Source: Oscillospiraceae bacterium (GTDB lineage: Bacteria > Bacillota > Clostridia > Oscillospirales > Acutalibacteraceae). Taken from it: a stretch of 64,000 nucleotides of DNA. This document shows, piece by piece, positions 8,010 to 17,003 of this stretch (the first letter of the stretch is position 1; every line of letters begins with the position of its first letter). The stretch lies in the NCBI GenBank assembly GCA_015065785.1, contig SVPR01000002.1:1-64000 (forward strand), written 5' to 3'. The notes under the pieces were generated by a model, which searched no databases, was not told the origin of the DNA, and worked only from the letters and a program-made list of their open reading frames with translations. A program made the position numbers and the translations under genes.

Positions 8010-9353
8010 TTAACCTACAATAACATTTTCCTGTGGTCTGTCAACAGGTGCGTTTACTTTTTTCTCTGCCAGGGTGAGTACAAGGGTAAGACCGCCAACT
8101 CTACCACCAAACATAAGAGCAATTATAACAAGCTTTGAAACACCTGAAAGCTCTGTTGTTAATCCTTTTGAAAGACCTGAAGTGCTGATAGCACTTATTG
8201 TTTCAAAAATTGTGTCAGTAATCGGGAAGTTGTCAACTGTGCAAATAATTGCGGTTGCTGTGAATACTGCAGTAATATAAATGATTAAAATTGCAACTGC
8301 CTGTTTTAATGTTCCTGTCGGAATTGAACGCTTGAACACCTGAGGGTGTGTGTTGTTTCTTGCTGCGGCAAGTGTGAAAACAAATAATACGGCAACAGTT
8401 GTAACCTTAATACCGCCACCGGTTGAGCCTGAGCCTGCACCAATAAACATCAGAAGGTCTGTAAGCATTTCACTACCTTGTGAAAACTGTGAACAGTCTA
8501 AAATTGTAAAACCGGCATTTCTTGGTGTTACAGATGTGAAAAATGCTTTTAAAACCTTTTCCCAGATAGGTAAACCATCAAAGAGATTTTTGTCTTCAAA
8601 AATCAAGAAAAGTAATGCGCCACCCACAAACAAAATAAAGTTTGTTGCAAAAACTAATTTTGAGTGCAAGGAATATTTCTGAAAATCAAATTTATGATTT
8701 ATCATATCGTCCCATACGAGAAATCCTAAGCCGCCGATTATGATAAGTACAATCAATGTTACACATACAAGAGGGTCATCGTGATAAGAGGTTAACGATG
8801 AAAATGGTTCTCTGATACCCATTAAGTCGAAGCCGGCATTACAAAATGCAGAAACCGAGTGGAATATTGAAAGCTCAATTCCCGGACCAACGCCGAATTC
8901 ACTGCAATATCTTATTGCTAAAATAGCAGCACCAATGCCTTCTACAATAAATGTGACAAAAAATATTCGTTTTAATAGCTTGACAACACCGCTTAAACGC
9001 AGGGTGCCTTCAGATTGCATAAGCACGCGTCTTTCGTAAATGCCAATTCTTTTTCTTAAGAAAAGCGAAAACATTGAAATAACAATAATAAATCCTAAGT
9101 TACCAATTTGAATAAGTATAAGAATTACTATTCTGCCAAAGAGTGACCATTGAGAGTAGGTGTCATAAATAACAAGACCTGCACCGCTTATGGCACTTGT
9201 TGAAGTGAATATTGTATTTAAAATAGGTGTCACAGAGCCACTTGCAGAAGCTATGGGCAAGGTTAAAAGTGCAGCACCTATTAAGGTTAAAAGTGCGAAG
9301 CTTAACACAATCGTTTGTGTATAAGTAAATTTTTCACGAAGTTTTTCAAGCAT
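8010..9353 (-). CDS. ktrB: KtrB/TrkH-family potassium channel subunit
   Basis: 447 residues, about ten membrane-spanning or pore segments in four M1-P-M2 repeats. Selectivity-filter glycines are visible in STSAISGAG (repeat 1), SVSAFCNAGFD (repeat 2), SVTPRNAGF (repeat 3) and TISAISTSGLSKG (repeat 4); the glycine-rich GAGSGSTGGGIKVTT is the M2C3 gating loop typical of Ktr/Trk. It moves K+ (or Na+-coupled K+) into the cell with KtrA. The ATG has GGAG 10 nt upstream, and a strong promoter lies at 9391-9419. Confidence 0.93.
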   Translation of the reverse strand: MLEKLREKFTYTQTIVLSFALLTLIGAALLTLPIASASGSVTPILNTIFTSTSAISGAGLVIYDTYSQWSLFGRIVILILIQIGNLGFIIVISMFSLFLRKRIGIYERRVLMQSEGTLRLSGVVKLLKRIFFVTFIVEGIGAAILAIRYCSEFGVGPGIELSIFHSVSAFCNAGFDLMGIREPFSSLTSYHDDPLVCVTLIVLIIIGGLGFLVWDDMINHKFDFQKYSLHSKLVFATNFILFVGGALLFLIFEDKNLFDGLPIWEKVLKAFFTSVTPRNAGFTILDCSQFSQGSEMLTDLLMFIGAGSGSTGGGIKVTTVAVLFVFTLAAARNNTHPQVFKRSIPTGTLKQAVAILIIYITAVFTATAIICTVDNFPITDTIFETISAISTSGLSKGLTTELSGVSKLVIIALMFGGRVGGLTLVLTLAEKKVNAPVDRPQENVIVG

Positions 9354-9390
9354 TTTTTAAATACTCCAACTGAAAAAGAATTTTGATGTT

Positions 9391-9419
9391 AGTATAGCAT
9401 AGTGTGTTTAAAGTTACAA
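9391..9419 (-). promoter_or_regulatory. Promoter of ktrBA
   Basis: On the minus strand: TTGTAA (complement of 9414-9419), 17-bp spacer ending in TGC (extended -10), TATACT (complement of 9391-9396), 38 bases before the ktrB start. Confidence 0.75.
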
Positions 9420-9450
9420 GTGTAAAATAACCAAAAAATGCTACAAAATA

Positions 9451-9479
9451 TTGATTTAATAAGTAAATTATGCTATATT
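9451..9479 (+). promoter_or_regulatory. Promoter of the cyclase operon
   Basis: TTGATT (9451-9456), 17-bp spacer, TATATT (9474-9479), 38 bases before the cyclase start. It is the only strong promoter seen for the same-strand genes from 9518 to 18134. Confidence 0.7.
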
Positions 9480-9517
9480 TAATGTGTATAATTATTTTTT
9501 GAAAATGGTGGATTTTT

Positions 9518-11326
9518 ATGAAACACTTAAAGAGAATTTTAGTGTCCTTGTTAGCAGGTATAATTGCATTTTCGGCGGTTTATTTTAACTTGCTTTCTAT
9601 GGTAGATAAATCGGCAGAAGATGTTTTGTATCATAAAAGTTCCGGTACAATGGGGCAAATCAGAATTATTAAAATTGATGATAAAACAATGAATGAGCTC
9701 GGCGATATTTCTACCTGGGACCGTTCTGTTTACACAAAGCTTTTAGATACACTTTGTGTGTCAGAAGAAATCCGTCCTGCAGTAGTTGGATTCGATATTC
9801 TTCTTTCAAGTGAGAAAGATGAAAAAACAGATAAAGAATTCTCAGAAGCGTGTAAAAAATATAATAATGTAGTTTGTGGGTTCAGTTATGTATTTTCAAA
9901 AGAACTCCAGGAAGATGAAAATGGCAATCTTACAGAAAATTCAATGACTGTTAAAGAAAAGGTTTTACCATATAAAGAGTTAAGAGATGTAGTTGACATA
10001 GGTTTTGTTAATGCACTTATGGATAATGACGACAGCTTTATAAGAAGCTCGTTTTTATCATTCGATGAAACAGAAGCTGTTACTACAAAAAGCTTTAGTA
10101 TGAAAGTCTACGAGAAGTATATGGAAAGTCAGGGTGCAACAATTAGCTTTCCGCAATCAGGAGTTATGGACTTCCGTTACAGCGGTAAATCGGGCGATTA
10201 TGAAAATGTTTCACTTGTAGATGTTTTAGATGGCACAGTTCCCGCAAATGCATTTGACGATTGTATTGTTTTAGTTGGTGCTTATGCCGCAGGTATGATG
10301 GACTCTTATTTTGTTCCTGTTGACAGAAGCAGTCAGATGTTTGGGGTGGAAATTCACGCTAATGTTATACAGGCTATAATTGAGGGAAAGACACTTGAAA
10401 GTGTATCGCCTGTAATAGATGCTTTGATTTGTGCAATTATTATTGCAATTATTACTTTTGCTTGTTGGAATTTAAGTGTGGTTAAAACTATCATTGTTTG
10501 CTTGAGTGTTGCAATAATCAAGCTTTTAGTGGGGCTTTTATTATTTAATCAGGGCTTTACAATGAATGTTTTAACAGTGCCTGTTTTAGCAATAGTTATT
10601 GCAATTGTTTACATAGCAGTTCACTATTACAAGGCAAGAACTGCAAAAAGAAGTATCGAAAAGGCATTCAGCAAATATGTAGCTCCACAGGTTGTTAAGG
10701 AAATCGCAAAAGACGGAACCTATGAATTGAAGCTTGGCGGTGAAAACCGTGACATCGCAGTTTTATTTGTTGATATCCGTGGCTTTACACCGCTTTCTGA
10801 AAGCCTTGAGCCTGAACAGGTTGTTGATATTCTCAATGGCTATTTAGAGCTGACAACCCGTTGCATTTTCCGTCACGGCGGTACACTTGACAAGTTTGTT
10901 GGTGATGCAACTATGGCAGTATTCAATTCTCCGTTTGATACAGAGGATTATATTTATAAAGCAATTCTTACCGCTTGGGATATTGTTCAGGGTGGTAACA
11001 AAATTGAAAAAGAATTCACTGAGCGTTATGGAAAAAATGTAGGCTTTGGCGTTGGTGTAAACTGTGGTCCCGCAGTTGTTGGTAATATCGGTTGTGATTT
11101 CAGAATGGATTACACTGCTATTGGTGACACAGTAAATACTGCGGCTCGTCTTGAAGCGAATGCCCCAAGGGGTAATGTTTACATAAGTCAGGCAGTCCGT
11201 GATGCTTTAGGCGACAGGATTACTGTAGAGGATGTTGGTGAAATTCCGCTTAAAGGTAAATCGAAGGGTATATTCGTTTACACAGTTACAGGTGTAAATG
11301 GTTATGTAAGTCCAGAGGAGGAATAA
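9518..11326 (+). CDS. CHASE2-domain class III adenylate cyclase
   Basis: 602 residues. N-terminal membrane segment (about 5-28), extracytoplasmic CHASE2 sensor (about 30-300; RIIKIDDKTM, GFDILLSS), three membrane segments (about 300-370), then a class III nucleotidyl cyclase domain (about 405-595). Metal-binding Asp residues are D419 (FVDIRGF) and D463 (KFVGDATM); K459 and T533 (DYTAIG) are the pair that selects adenine in bacterial adenylate cyclases, and N540 and R544 (NTAARLE) stabilise the transition state. All needed residues are present, so active cAMP synthesis is likely. CHASE2 ligands are unknown. RBS GGTGG. First gene of a run that ends with a predicted cAMP-binding protein. Class III cyclases are uncommon in gut Clostridia as far as I recall. 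Confidence 0.92.
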   Translation: MKHLKRILVSLLAGIIAFSAVYFNLLSMVDKSAEDVLYHKSSGTMGQIRIIKIDDKTMNELGDISTWDRSVYTKLLDTLCVSEEIRPAVVGFDILLSSEKDEKTDKEFSEACKKYNNVVCGFSYVFSKELQEDENGNLTENSMTVKEKVLPYKELRDVVDIGFVNALMDNDDSFIRSSFLSFDETEAVTTKSFSMKVYEKYMESQGATISFPQSGVMDFRYSGKSGDYENVSLVDVLDGTVPANAFDDCIVLVGAYAAGMMDSYFVPVDRSSQMFGVEIHANVIQAIIEGKTLESVSPVIDALICAIIIAIITFACWNLSVVKTIIVCLSVAIIKLLVGLLLFNQGFTMNVLTVPVLAIVIAIVYIAVHYYKARTAKRSIEKAFSKYVAPQVVKEIAKDGTYELKLGGENRDIAVLFVDIRGFTPLSESLEPEQVVDILNGYLELTTRCIFRHGGTLDKFVGDATMAVFNSPFDTEDYIYKAILTAWDIVQGGNKIEKEFTERYGKNVGFGVGVNCGPAVVGNIGCDFRMDYTAIGDTVNTAARLEANAPRGNVYISQAVRDALGDRITVEDVGEIPLKGKSKGIFVYTVTGVNGYVSPEEE

Positions 11327-11329
11327 GTT

Positions 11330-12103
11330 GTGGAAAAATTACTCATCATTCCCGATATAAACGATTTAGAAAACACACTCTCTCTGTCAGAAGAATATAA
11401 TCTCGGTTTTGAATATAATGATTTTTTTGTGCCGGGTGTACTCGATGATGATAAAGCAATAGAAAATATAGTAAGTGGTTATAAGACGGAAAAATTACCC
11501 GATTACACAACAATGCATGGTGCATTTTTTGATGTTATACCATTCAGTGTTGATGAAAAAATCAAAGAAATTTCAATGCTCAGGATAAATCAAAGCTTAT
11601 CAGTTGCAAAAAAAATCGGAGTAAAAGCAGTTGTTTTTCACACTAATTACAACTCATTTTTAAATTCGGCTTCTTACATAGATAGCTGGGTAAAGCAAAA
11701 TACAGAAATATGGCAAGGTATCTTAAGCGAGAATAAAGATATTAATATTTATCTTGAAAATATGTTTGACGATTCACCTTGTGTTTTAAAAGAGTTAGCA
11801 GATAATTTGAAAAACAACGAAAATTTCGGCATTTGTCTTGACTGGGCACACGCTTCAATTTCAGATGTAGAGCCTTGCGAATGGGCAAAAGCATTAGGGG
11901 AATATGTTAAGCATGTTCATATAAATGATAACGATTTAAAAAGTGACTTGCATCTTGCCTGGGGTAGCGGTCAGATTGATAGGTTTAAGTTTTATGATTG
12001 TTACGAAAAATATTTTAACGAGGCAACTGTTTTAATAGAAACCTCAGGTTCAGAAAATAAAAAGAAATCATTAGAGCAACTAAAGAATGATAAATTTATT
12101 TAA
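11330..12103 (+). CDS. Sugar phosphate isomerase/epimerase-like TIM-barrel protein
   Basis: 257 residues, GTG start with GGAGG 7 nt upstream, 3 bases after the cyclase stop, so co-translated. AP endonuclease family 2 / xylose isomerase-like TIM barrel: VVFHTNYN, YLENMFDD (metal-ligand Glu), GICLDWAHA (Asp/His), VKHVHINDND and a late ETSG strand. These are the usual divalent-metal positions of isomerases such as IolE/IolI or endonuclease IV relatives. Substrate unknown; the tight coupling to a cyclase is unusual and may mean a signalling or nucleotide-linked role, but that is inference. Confidence 0.8.
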   Translation: MEKLLIIPDINDLENTLSLSEEYNLGFEYNDFFVPGVLDDDKAIENIVSGYKTEKLPDYTTMHGAFFDVIPFSVDEKIKEISMLRINQSLSVAKKIGVKAVVFHTNYNSFLNSASYIDSWVKQNTEIWQGILSENKDINIYLENMFDDSPCVLKELADNLKNNENFGICLDWAHASISDVEPCEWAKALGEYVKHVHINDNDLKSDLHLAWGSGQIDRFKFYDCYEKYFNEATVLIETSGSENKKKSLEQLKNDKFI

Positions 12104-12136
12104 TGTTCTTTAAAATTTATGAAAGGAGAACTGTAG

Positions 12137-15100
12137 ATGGTAAAAAATGAGAAATCTAAAAAGCTTAAAATTGCCATAATAATTTTTTTAGCTACTGCAC
12201 TCATTGTAACTGCATTTACTACAGTTCTCGCTTTGGGTGAAAATAACGAGGGCTACAGAACAATTACCGTAATCGAAATTTCGGGCACAGTAGGCGTTGT
12301 TCATGATAATATGGAATATCCCGCATACACAGGAATGCATCTTGAAGAGGGTTACTCTGTTGTTACATCGGGTAACAGTTACATAAGAATGCTTCTTGAT
12401 GATGATAAATATGTAAAATTAGAAGCGGGCAGTAAAGCAGTTTTTGAAGAGCTAAGTGGTGGAAAAACTGCAATCAGAATCGAGCGTGGCTCACTTGTGA
12501 GTGAAATTACAAAGCCTTTGGCAGTAGATGAAGATTTTATTGTTAATACACCAAATGCAGTTTTAGCAGTCCGCGGTACACTTTTCAGAGTTGATTTATC
12601 ACGCAACGAAAAAGGTGAACTCAATACCGATGTTATGACCTACGGCGGTGCAGTTTCAAGTAAACGCGTTCAGCCAAACGGAGAAGTTGAAGATATAGAG
12701 CTTACAATCAAACAAGGTTTTAAAGCAACGGTTAATATGGACGATAAGGAAACGGTTTATCTTGTAGATGATATTAAAGTTGATTTAAGTGCTTTGGTCG
12801 GTGCAGGAAATACTGACACAGCAATTACAGAAACAGATGTAAATGGCGGAATTGTTAATACACCAGTTACATTGGAAAGCATATTAAAGCCTATTGTAAT
12901 TGAAGATATTCCTGATGAAGATTTGGTTGATATTTACTTCGCAAGTGAAAATGGTCACTCAATGTTTGTTGAAACAGATGAGATTTCAGAAGAAATAGAA
13001 AACCGCGAAATAGATATTACCTACAAAACTTCTGTTTACGAAATTGCAGAGAAAATTGAAAATCCTGTTGAAATGGTTATTCCTGATGACAATGTTCCGC
13101 TTGTAACTACTACAGAGGGTGTAACTGAGCCTGCGGTAATGGTTCAGGGTCCACCAACAGATGGTCTGGGTGAAGCAACTGAGTCAACCACTACAACAGC
13201 TCCGGTTACAGAAGCTACAACTATTCCGACAACAGAGAGTACAACAAAACCAACTGCTTCAACAACAGAGGGTAATACAAAACCGATAGTTCCGACAACA
13301 GAGCCAACAACTGAAGCGACAACAGAAGCGACAACAGAACCAACTACAGAACCAACTACAATTCATACCCATTCTGAAATTACAGAAGAGGTTAAACCTA
13401 CTTGCATAAAGAATGGTGAGGTAATTGTAAAGTGTTCTGAATGCGGAGTAATTCTCTCTGAAAAAATTATAGAGAAGCTCGGTCATACTGAAGTTACAAC
13501 AAATGTTGCTCCAACTTGTACCGAAGATGGAAAAACGAAAGTGACTTGTTCTGTATGCGAAGAAATTATTTCTGAAACTGTTGTTGTCAGGACGGGACAC
13601 ACAACCGAGAAAACAACTGTAAATGCTACTTGTACAGAAGATGGTAAGGTAACAGAAAAATGTACTGTTTGTAGCGAATTGGTTTCAGAGACAATTCTTG
13701 AAAAACTCGGTCACAAAACTGAAAAAACAACTGTAAATGCAACTTGCACAGAGAATGGTAAGGTAACAGAAAAATGCACTGTTTGTAGCGAGATTATATC
13801 TGAAACAGTTCTTACTGCCACTGGTCATAAATCGATTTATTCAGGTTCAAAGGATGCTCATACAGAGTGTGAAATTTGTCATGAGATTTTATCAGGTGAC
13901 CATACATATACAACCAATACAGTGAATCCGAGCTGTACTCTTGATGGGGGCACAACTTATATCTGTGAATGTGGATACAATTATACTGATATAATCTCTG
14001 CAATCGGTCACACCGAAATAAATGCAGGCGAGCCTGATATTCATACAAAATGTTCTGTTTGTGGTACTGCTTTGACAGATGGTACAGCACATAGCTATAC
14101 TGATACAGAAACTATACCGGGCACTTGTACCACGGTTGGTGAGCTTACTCACAGCTGTCCGTGTGGCTGGAGTTACACGGAAGAAATACCTGCCGGTCAC
14201 AAAAAGTCAGATGATGGCTTGACTTGTAGCGGTTGTGGTGAGAAATGGGTTGATTTAAACAGCACCAACTTCCCTGACAGTGTGTTCTTATCATATATAA
14301 GCACTACTTACGATGCAGATGGTAATAACGCTTTAGTCGGTGACGAGGTAACAGGTGTTGTAACAATAAATGTTTCGGGTGATAGCACAACCGATGCAGG
14401 CTACTCTGATTTAACAGGAATTAACTACTTTACTAACTTAACTAATGTTAACTGTGCTTATAACGCGAATATAGAGAGTCTTGATTTATCGGGTCTTACA
14501 TCACTCACCAATTTAGATGTTACAGGCTTGACAGGACTTAAGAGCTTGAATATTTCGGGTTGTATAAATCTTACCGAAGACAGAATTACAGGGCTTGATA
14601 CCTGTACCGAGCTTACAGAATTAAATCTAAGCGGTTGCACAAATATTAGTGAATTGAACTTGAATAGCTATACAAAATTAGAAACTGTTAATGTAAGTGG
14701 TTGTACTGCTCTTACATCGTTTGTTATCAATGACAACAGCACAACCTACGCGTTACAGAGTCTTGATTTAACAGGCTGTTCTTCGCTTGAAATTTTAATT
14801 GTCAATAATGCTTTAAGCCTTACAACAGTTGATTTTACCGGTGTAAATGCTATTGAAGCTATTGACTTCGGAGGTTGTCAATATCTTGCAGGTGCAATAG
14901 ATTTAAGTAACAAAACCGCTCTTACAACAATAACAATGGGTGGCACAAAGATTCAGTCGCTTAATGTTACGGGTTGTACGGCTCTTACTGATGTGAATTT
15001 GGCAGCATCTTCGTCTCTTTCAACAATTCAGGGACTTAACACTTGTACAGAGCTCGAAACGCTTAATGTGGTCAATACAAGCCTTCAATCACTTGATTTG

Positions 15101-16927
15101 TCATATAATCAGAAGCTTCAGCAGTTGAATGCATTGAATTGTAAGAGTCTTGTTTATCTTGATTTAACGCGTTCAACGGAAAGCACAACATTTAATTCGC
15201 TTACTTTAACAGGTTGTACCGCATTAAAGACATTGAATTTATATAATTGTAAGGGCATTACAGCACTTGATACAACAACTCTTACAGCGCTTGAAGAGCT
15301 TAATCTTACTTATTCAGGTGTTACAACATTTAATGGTGTTACTGACACTATGGATTTCTCACCTAATGCGAGTCTTAAAAATGTTTACCTTAACGGTATC
15401 ACTACATTTACAGGTTTTGATATTTCAGGCAATACATTACTTGAAGAATTTGCATTGACAGAAAACACAAATGTTACTTTACTTGATTTTTCAGGTAATG
15501 TAAACCTTAAAATTCTTAATCTTTCAGATTTACAATCACTTAGTACATTAAATGTAAGTAACTGTACGACATTAGAAAGCTTCAATGTTCTTAACACAGC
15601 CATTACGTCACTTTCAGTAACAGGCTCTGATGCGTTAACGCAATTCTGGGTTTATAACAATGAAAGTCTTGCGAATTTAAGCCTGACGGGTGCCACAAAT
15701 CTTACAAGTGTTAAACTTTCGGCTGGCGCAGAAAATACTACTCTCACAAGCCTTGCACTTACAGACTGTGGAATTACTTCGCTTGATGTGACTTACTTAA
15801 CAGAACTTACATCGCTTGATGTTACGAATTGTTCAGTTCTTTCATCAATTACAGGTCTTGAAAACTTAACGAAACTAAAAACTTTGGTTGCTGATGGTAG
15901 TGGTATTACAAATATTGATGTTTCTGCTTCTGTGGAACTTACTACATTAGGTATAACTGATTGTACATCCCTTAATACAATCAATCTTTCCAATACAAAG
16001 GTTTCAAGTTTTACAATTGACGATACTTACGCTTCGCTTAACTCGGTTACTATGAACAGTATTGTTTCGACAAGTGGTATATTTAACATTAACAATAACA
16101 ATGTTAAAACAGTTACTGCACAGAACATAAATGTTCAAAGTTTTGGTGTAACAAGCACAAGCGTAACATCTATCAATTTAGCCGATTCAACAATCGGTGA
16201 TGGTGGTATGATGGCATTCTCAATCAGTAATTGTGGTTCAAATCTTGAAACATTGATTGTAAGTGGTTCAAATCTTACAACATTACCTACCGAAACAATG
16301 TCAGCACTTAAAACATTTAATGCTGAAAATTGCGGTGGACTAACATATCTTAGCACTTACACAATACCTAATGTTCAAAGTATAGATATAAGTGGATGCG
16401 AAAATATTACCTCACTTGACTTTTCGGATAACTTATCACTTACTTCACTTGATGTTTCCGGATGTACCGCTCTTGGTGATTTTGATATAAGTAGCTGCAC
16501 CGAACTTGTTACTTTAAATGTCAGTGGTACTGCAATTACAATGCTTGACACAAGTTACAATCAGGTTCTTCAGAGTGTTGATATGAGTAATTGTACACAA
16601 CTTACAGTATTTGCAATGGCTTCAGGTGAACCTTACAATCAGTTGACAAGTGTAAATGCGAGTGGTTGTACAGCTATGACGGATTTCCAGATTGAAGCAT
16701 GTTCATCTTTAACAACATTAGATTTATCCGGTTTAACATCTTTAAGGGCTCTTTATCTTAACAGTTGTACAGGATTAACTATGTTGAATGTAAGTAATAC
16801 AGCTATGAATTCGCTTGATGTTGAGACTTGTACTTCAATAGCAAATATTGATATTACCGGTACATCAATGACGTCTGCTAATGTTTCACTTCCTGATGGT
16901 GTAACTCCGACAATTACAGGTCCTTAA
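12137..16927 (+). CDS. Giant FecR / Cys-repeat / leucine-rich-repeat surface protein
   Basis: 1596 residues. An N-terminal hydrophobic segment (about 11-34) is a signal peptide or signal-anchor. A FecR-like domain follows (about 46-200; GMHLEEGYSVVTSGNSYIRM, VNTPNAVLAVRGTLF). Next come a Thr/Glu/Pro-rich linker (about 345-412), seven or so ~37-residue units with CxxC pairs and GH(T/K) (about 412-708; e.g. CTENGKVTEKCTVCSEI), then an NFPD...YDADGNN motif and some 850 residues of leucine-rich repeats of the form LxSLDLSGCTxL (712-1596). No LPXTG or C-terminal membrane helix. FecR domains transmit or sense periplasmic/extracellular signals; LRRs bind proteins or glycans. Position between a CHASE2 cyclase and a cNMP-binding protein suggests an input or output of cAMP signalling. 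RBS AAAGGAG. Confidence 0.85.
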   Translation: MVKNEKSKKLKIAIIIFLATALIVTAFTTVLALGENNEGYRTITVIEISGTVGVVHDNMEYPAYTGMHLEEGYSVVTSGNSYIRMLLDDDKYVKLEAGSKAVFEELSGGKTAIRIERGSLVSEITKPLAVDEDFIVNTPNAVLAVRGTLFRVDLSRNEKGELNTDVMTYGGAVSSKRVQPNGEVEDIELTIKQGFKATVNMDDKETVYLVDDIKVDLSALVGAGNTDTAITETDVNGGIVNTPVTLESILKPIVIEDIPDEDLVDIYFASENGHSMFVETDEISEEIENREIDITYKTSVYEIAEKIENPVEMVIPDDNVPLVTTTEGVTEPAVMVQGPPTDGLGEATESTTTTAPVTEATTIPTTESTTKPTASTTEGNTKPIVPTTEPTTEATTEATTEPTTEPTTIHTHSEITEEVKPTCIKNGEVIVKCSECGVILSEKIIEKLGHTEVTTNVAPTCTEDGKTKVTCSVCEEIISETVVVRTGHTTEKTTVNATCTEDGKVTEKCTVCSELVSETILEKLGHKTEKTTVNATCTENGKVTEKCTVCSEIISETVLTATGHKSIYSGSKDAHTECEICHEILSGDHTYTTNTVNPSCTLDGGTTYICECGYNYTDIISAIGHTEINAGEPDIHTKCSVCGTALTDGTAHSYTDTETIPGTCTTVGELTHSCPCGWSYTEEIPAGHKKSDDGLTCSGCGEKWVDLNSTNFPDSVFLSYISTTYDADGNNALVGDEVTGVVTINVSGDSTTDAGYSDLTGINYFTNLTNVNCAYNANIESLDLSGLTSLTNLDVTGLTGLKSLNISGCINLTEDRITGLDTCTELTELNLSGCTNISELNLNSYTKLETVNVSGCTALTSFVINDNSTTYALQSLDLTGCSSLEILIVNNALSLTTVDFTGVNAIEAIDFGGCQYLAGAIDLSNKTALTTITMGGTKIQSLNVTGCTALTDVNLAASSSLSTIQGLNTCTELETLNVVNTSLQSLDLSYNQKLQQLNALNCKSLVYLDLTRSTESTTFNSLTLTGCTALKTLNLYNCKGITALDTTTLTALEELNLTYSGVTTFNGVTDTMDFSPNASLKNVYLNGITTFTGFDISGNTLLEEFALTENTNVTLLDFSGNVNLKILNLSDLQSLSTLNVSNCTTLESFNVLNTAITSLSVTGSDALTQFWVYNNESLANLSLTGATNLTSVKLSAGAENTTLTSLALTDCGITSLDVTYLTELTSLDVTNCSVLSSITGLENLTKLKTLVADGSGITNIDVSASVELTTLGITDCTSLNTINLSNTKVSSFTIDDTYASLNSVTMNSIVSTSGIFNINNNNVKTVTAQNINVQSFGVTSTSVTSINLADSTIGDGGMMAFSISNCGSNLETLIVSGSNLTTLPTETMSALKTFNAENCGGLTYLSTYTIPNVQSIDISGCENITSLDFSDNLSLTSLDVSGCTALGDFDISSCTELVTLNVSGTAITMLDTSYNQVLQSVDMSNCTQLTVFAMASGEPYNQLTSVNASGCTAMTDFQIEACSSLTTLDLSGLTSLRALYLNSCTGLTMLNVSNTAMNSLDVETCTSIANIDITGTSMTSANVSLPDGVTPTITGP

Positions 16928-16938
16928 TTAAATAAATA

Positions 16939-16974
16939 GTTCAGGTTGATTGTTCAAAAACAATCAACCTGAAC
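16939..16974 (+). promoter_or_regulatory. Perfect 16-bp intercistronic hairpin
   Basis: Arms 16939-16954 and 16959-16974 are perfectly complementary with a 4-nt CAAA loop, 12 bases after the LRR stop and 29 bases before the next start. On the + strand the stem is followed by seven A, not T, so it is not a normal intrinsic terminator for the LRR gene. It may be an mRNA-stabilising or processing site that sets different levels of the two products, or a Rho-independent terminator without a U-tract. Confidence 0.6.
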
Positions 16975-17003
16975 AAAAAAATTACCCAAAGGGGAAATAA
17001 ATT

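Noticed and set aside
13259-14200. Several antisense ORFs in the FecR/LRR gene
   Set aside because: Antisense shadows of the Thr-rich and Cys-repeat coding region; no RBS or family pattern.
16939-16974. Simple intrinsic terminator of the LRR gene
   Set aside because: The stem is perfect but followed by A's on the coding strand, so the standard terminator rule fails; listed as a regulatory hairpin instead.
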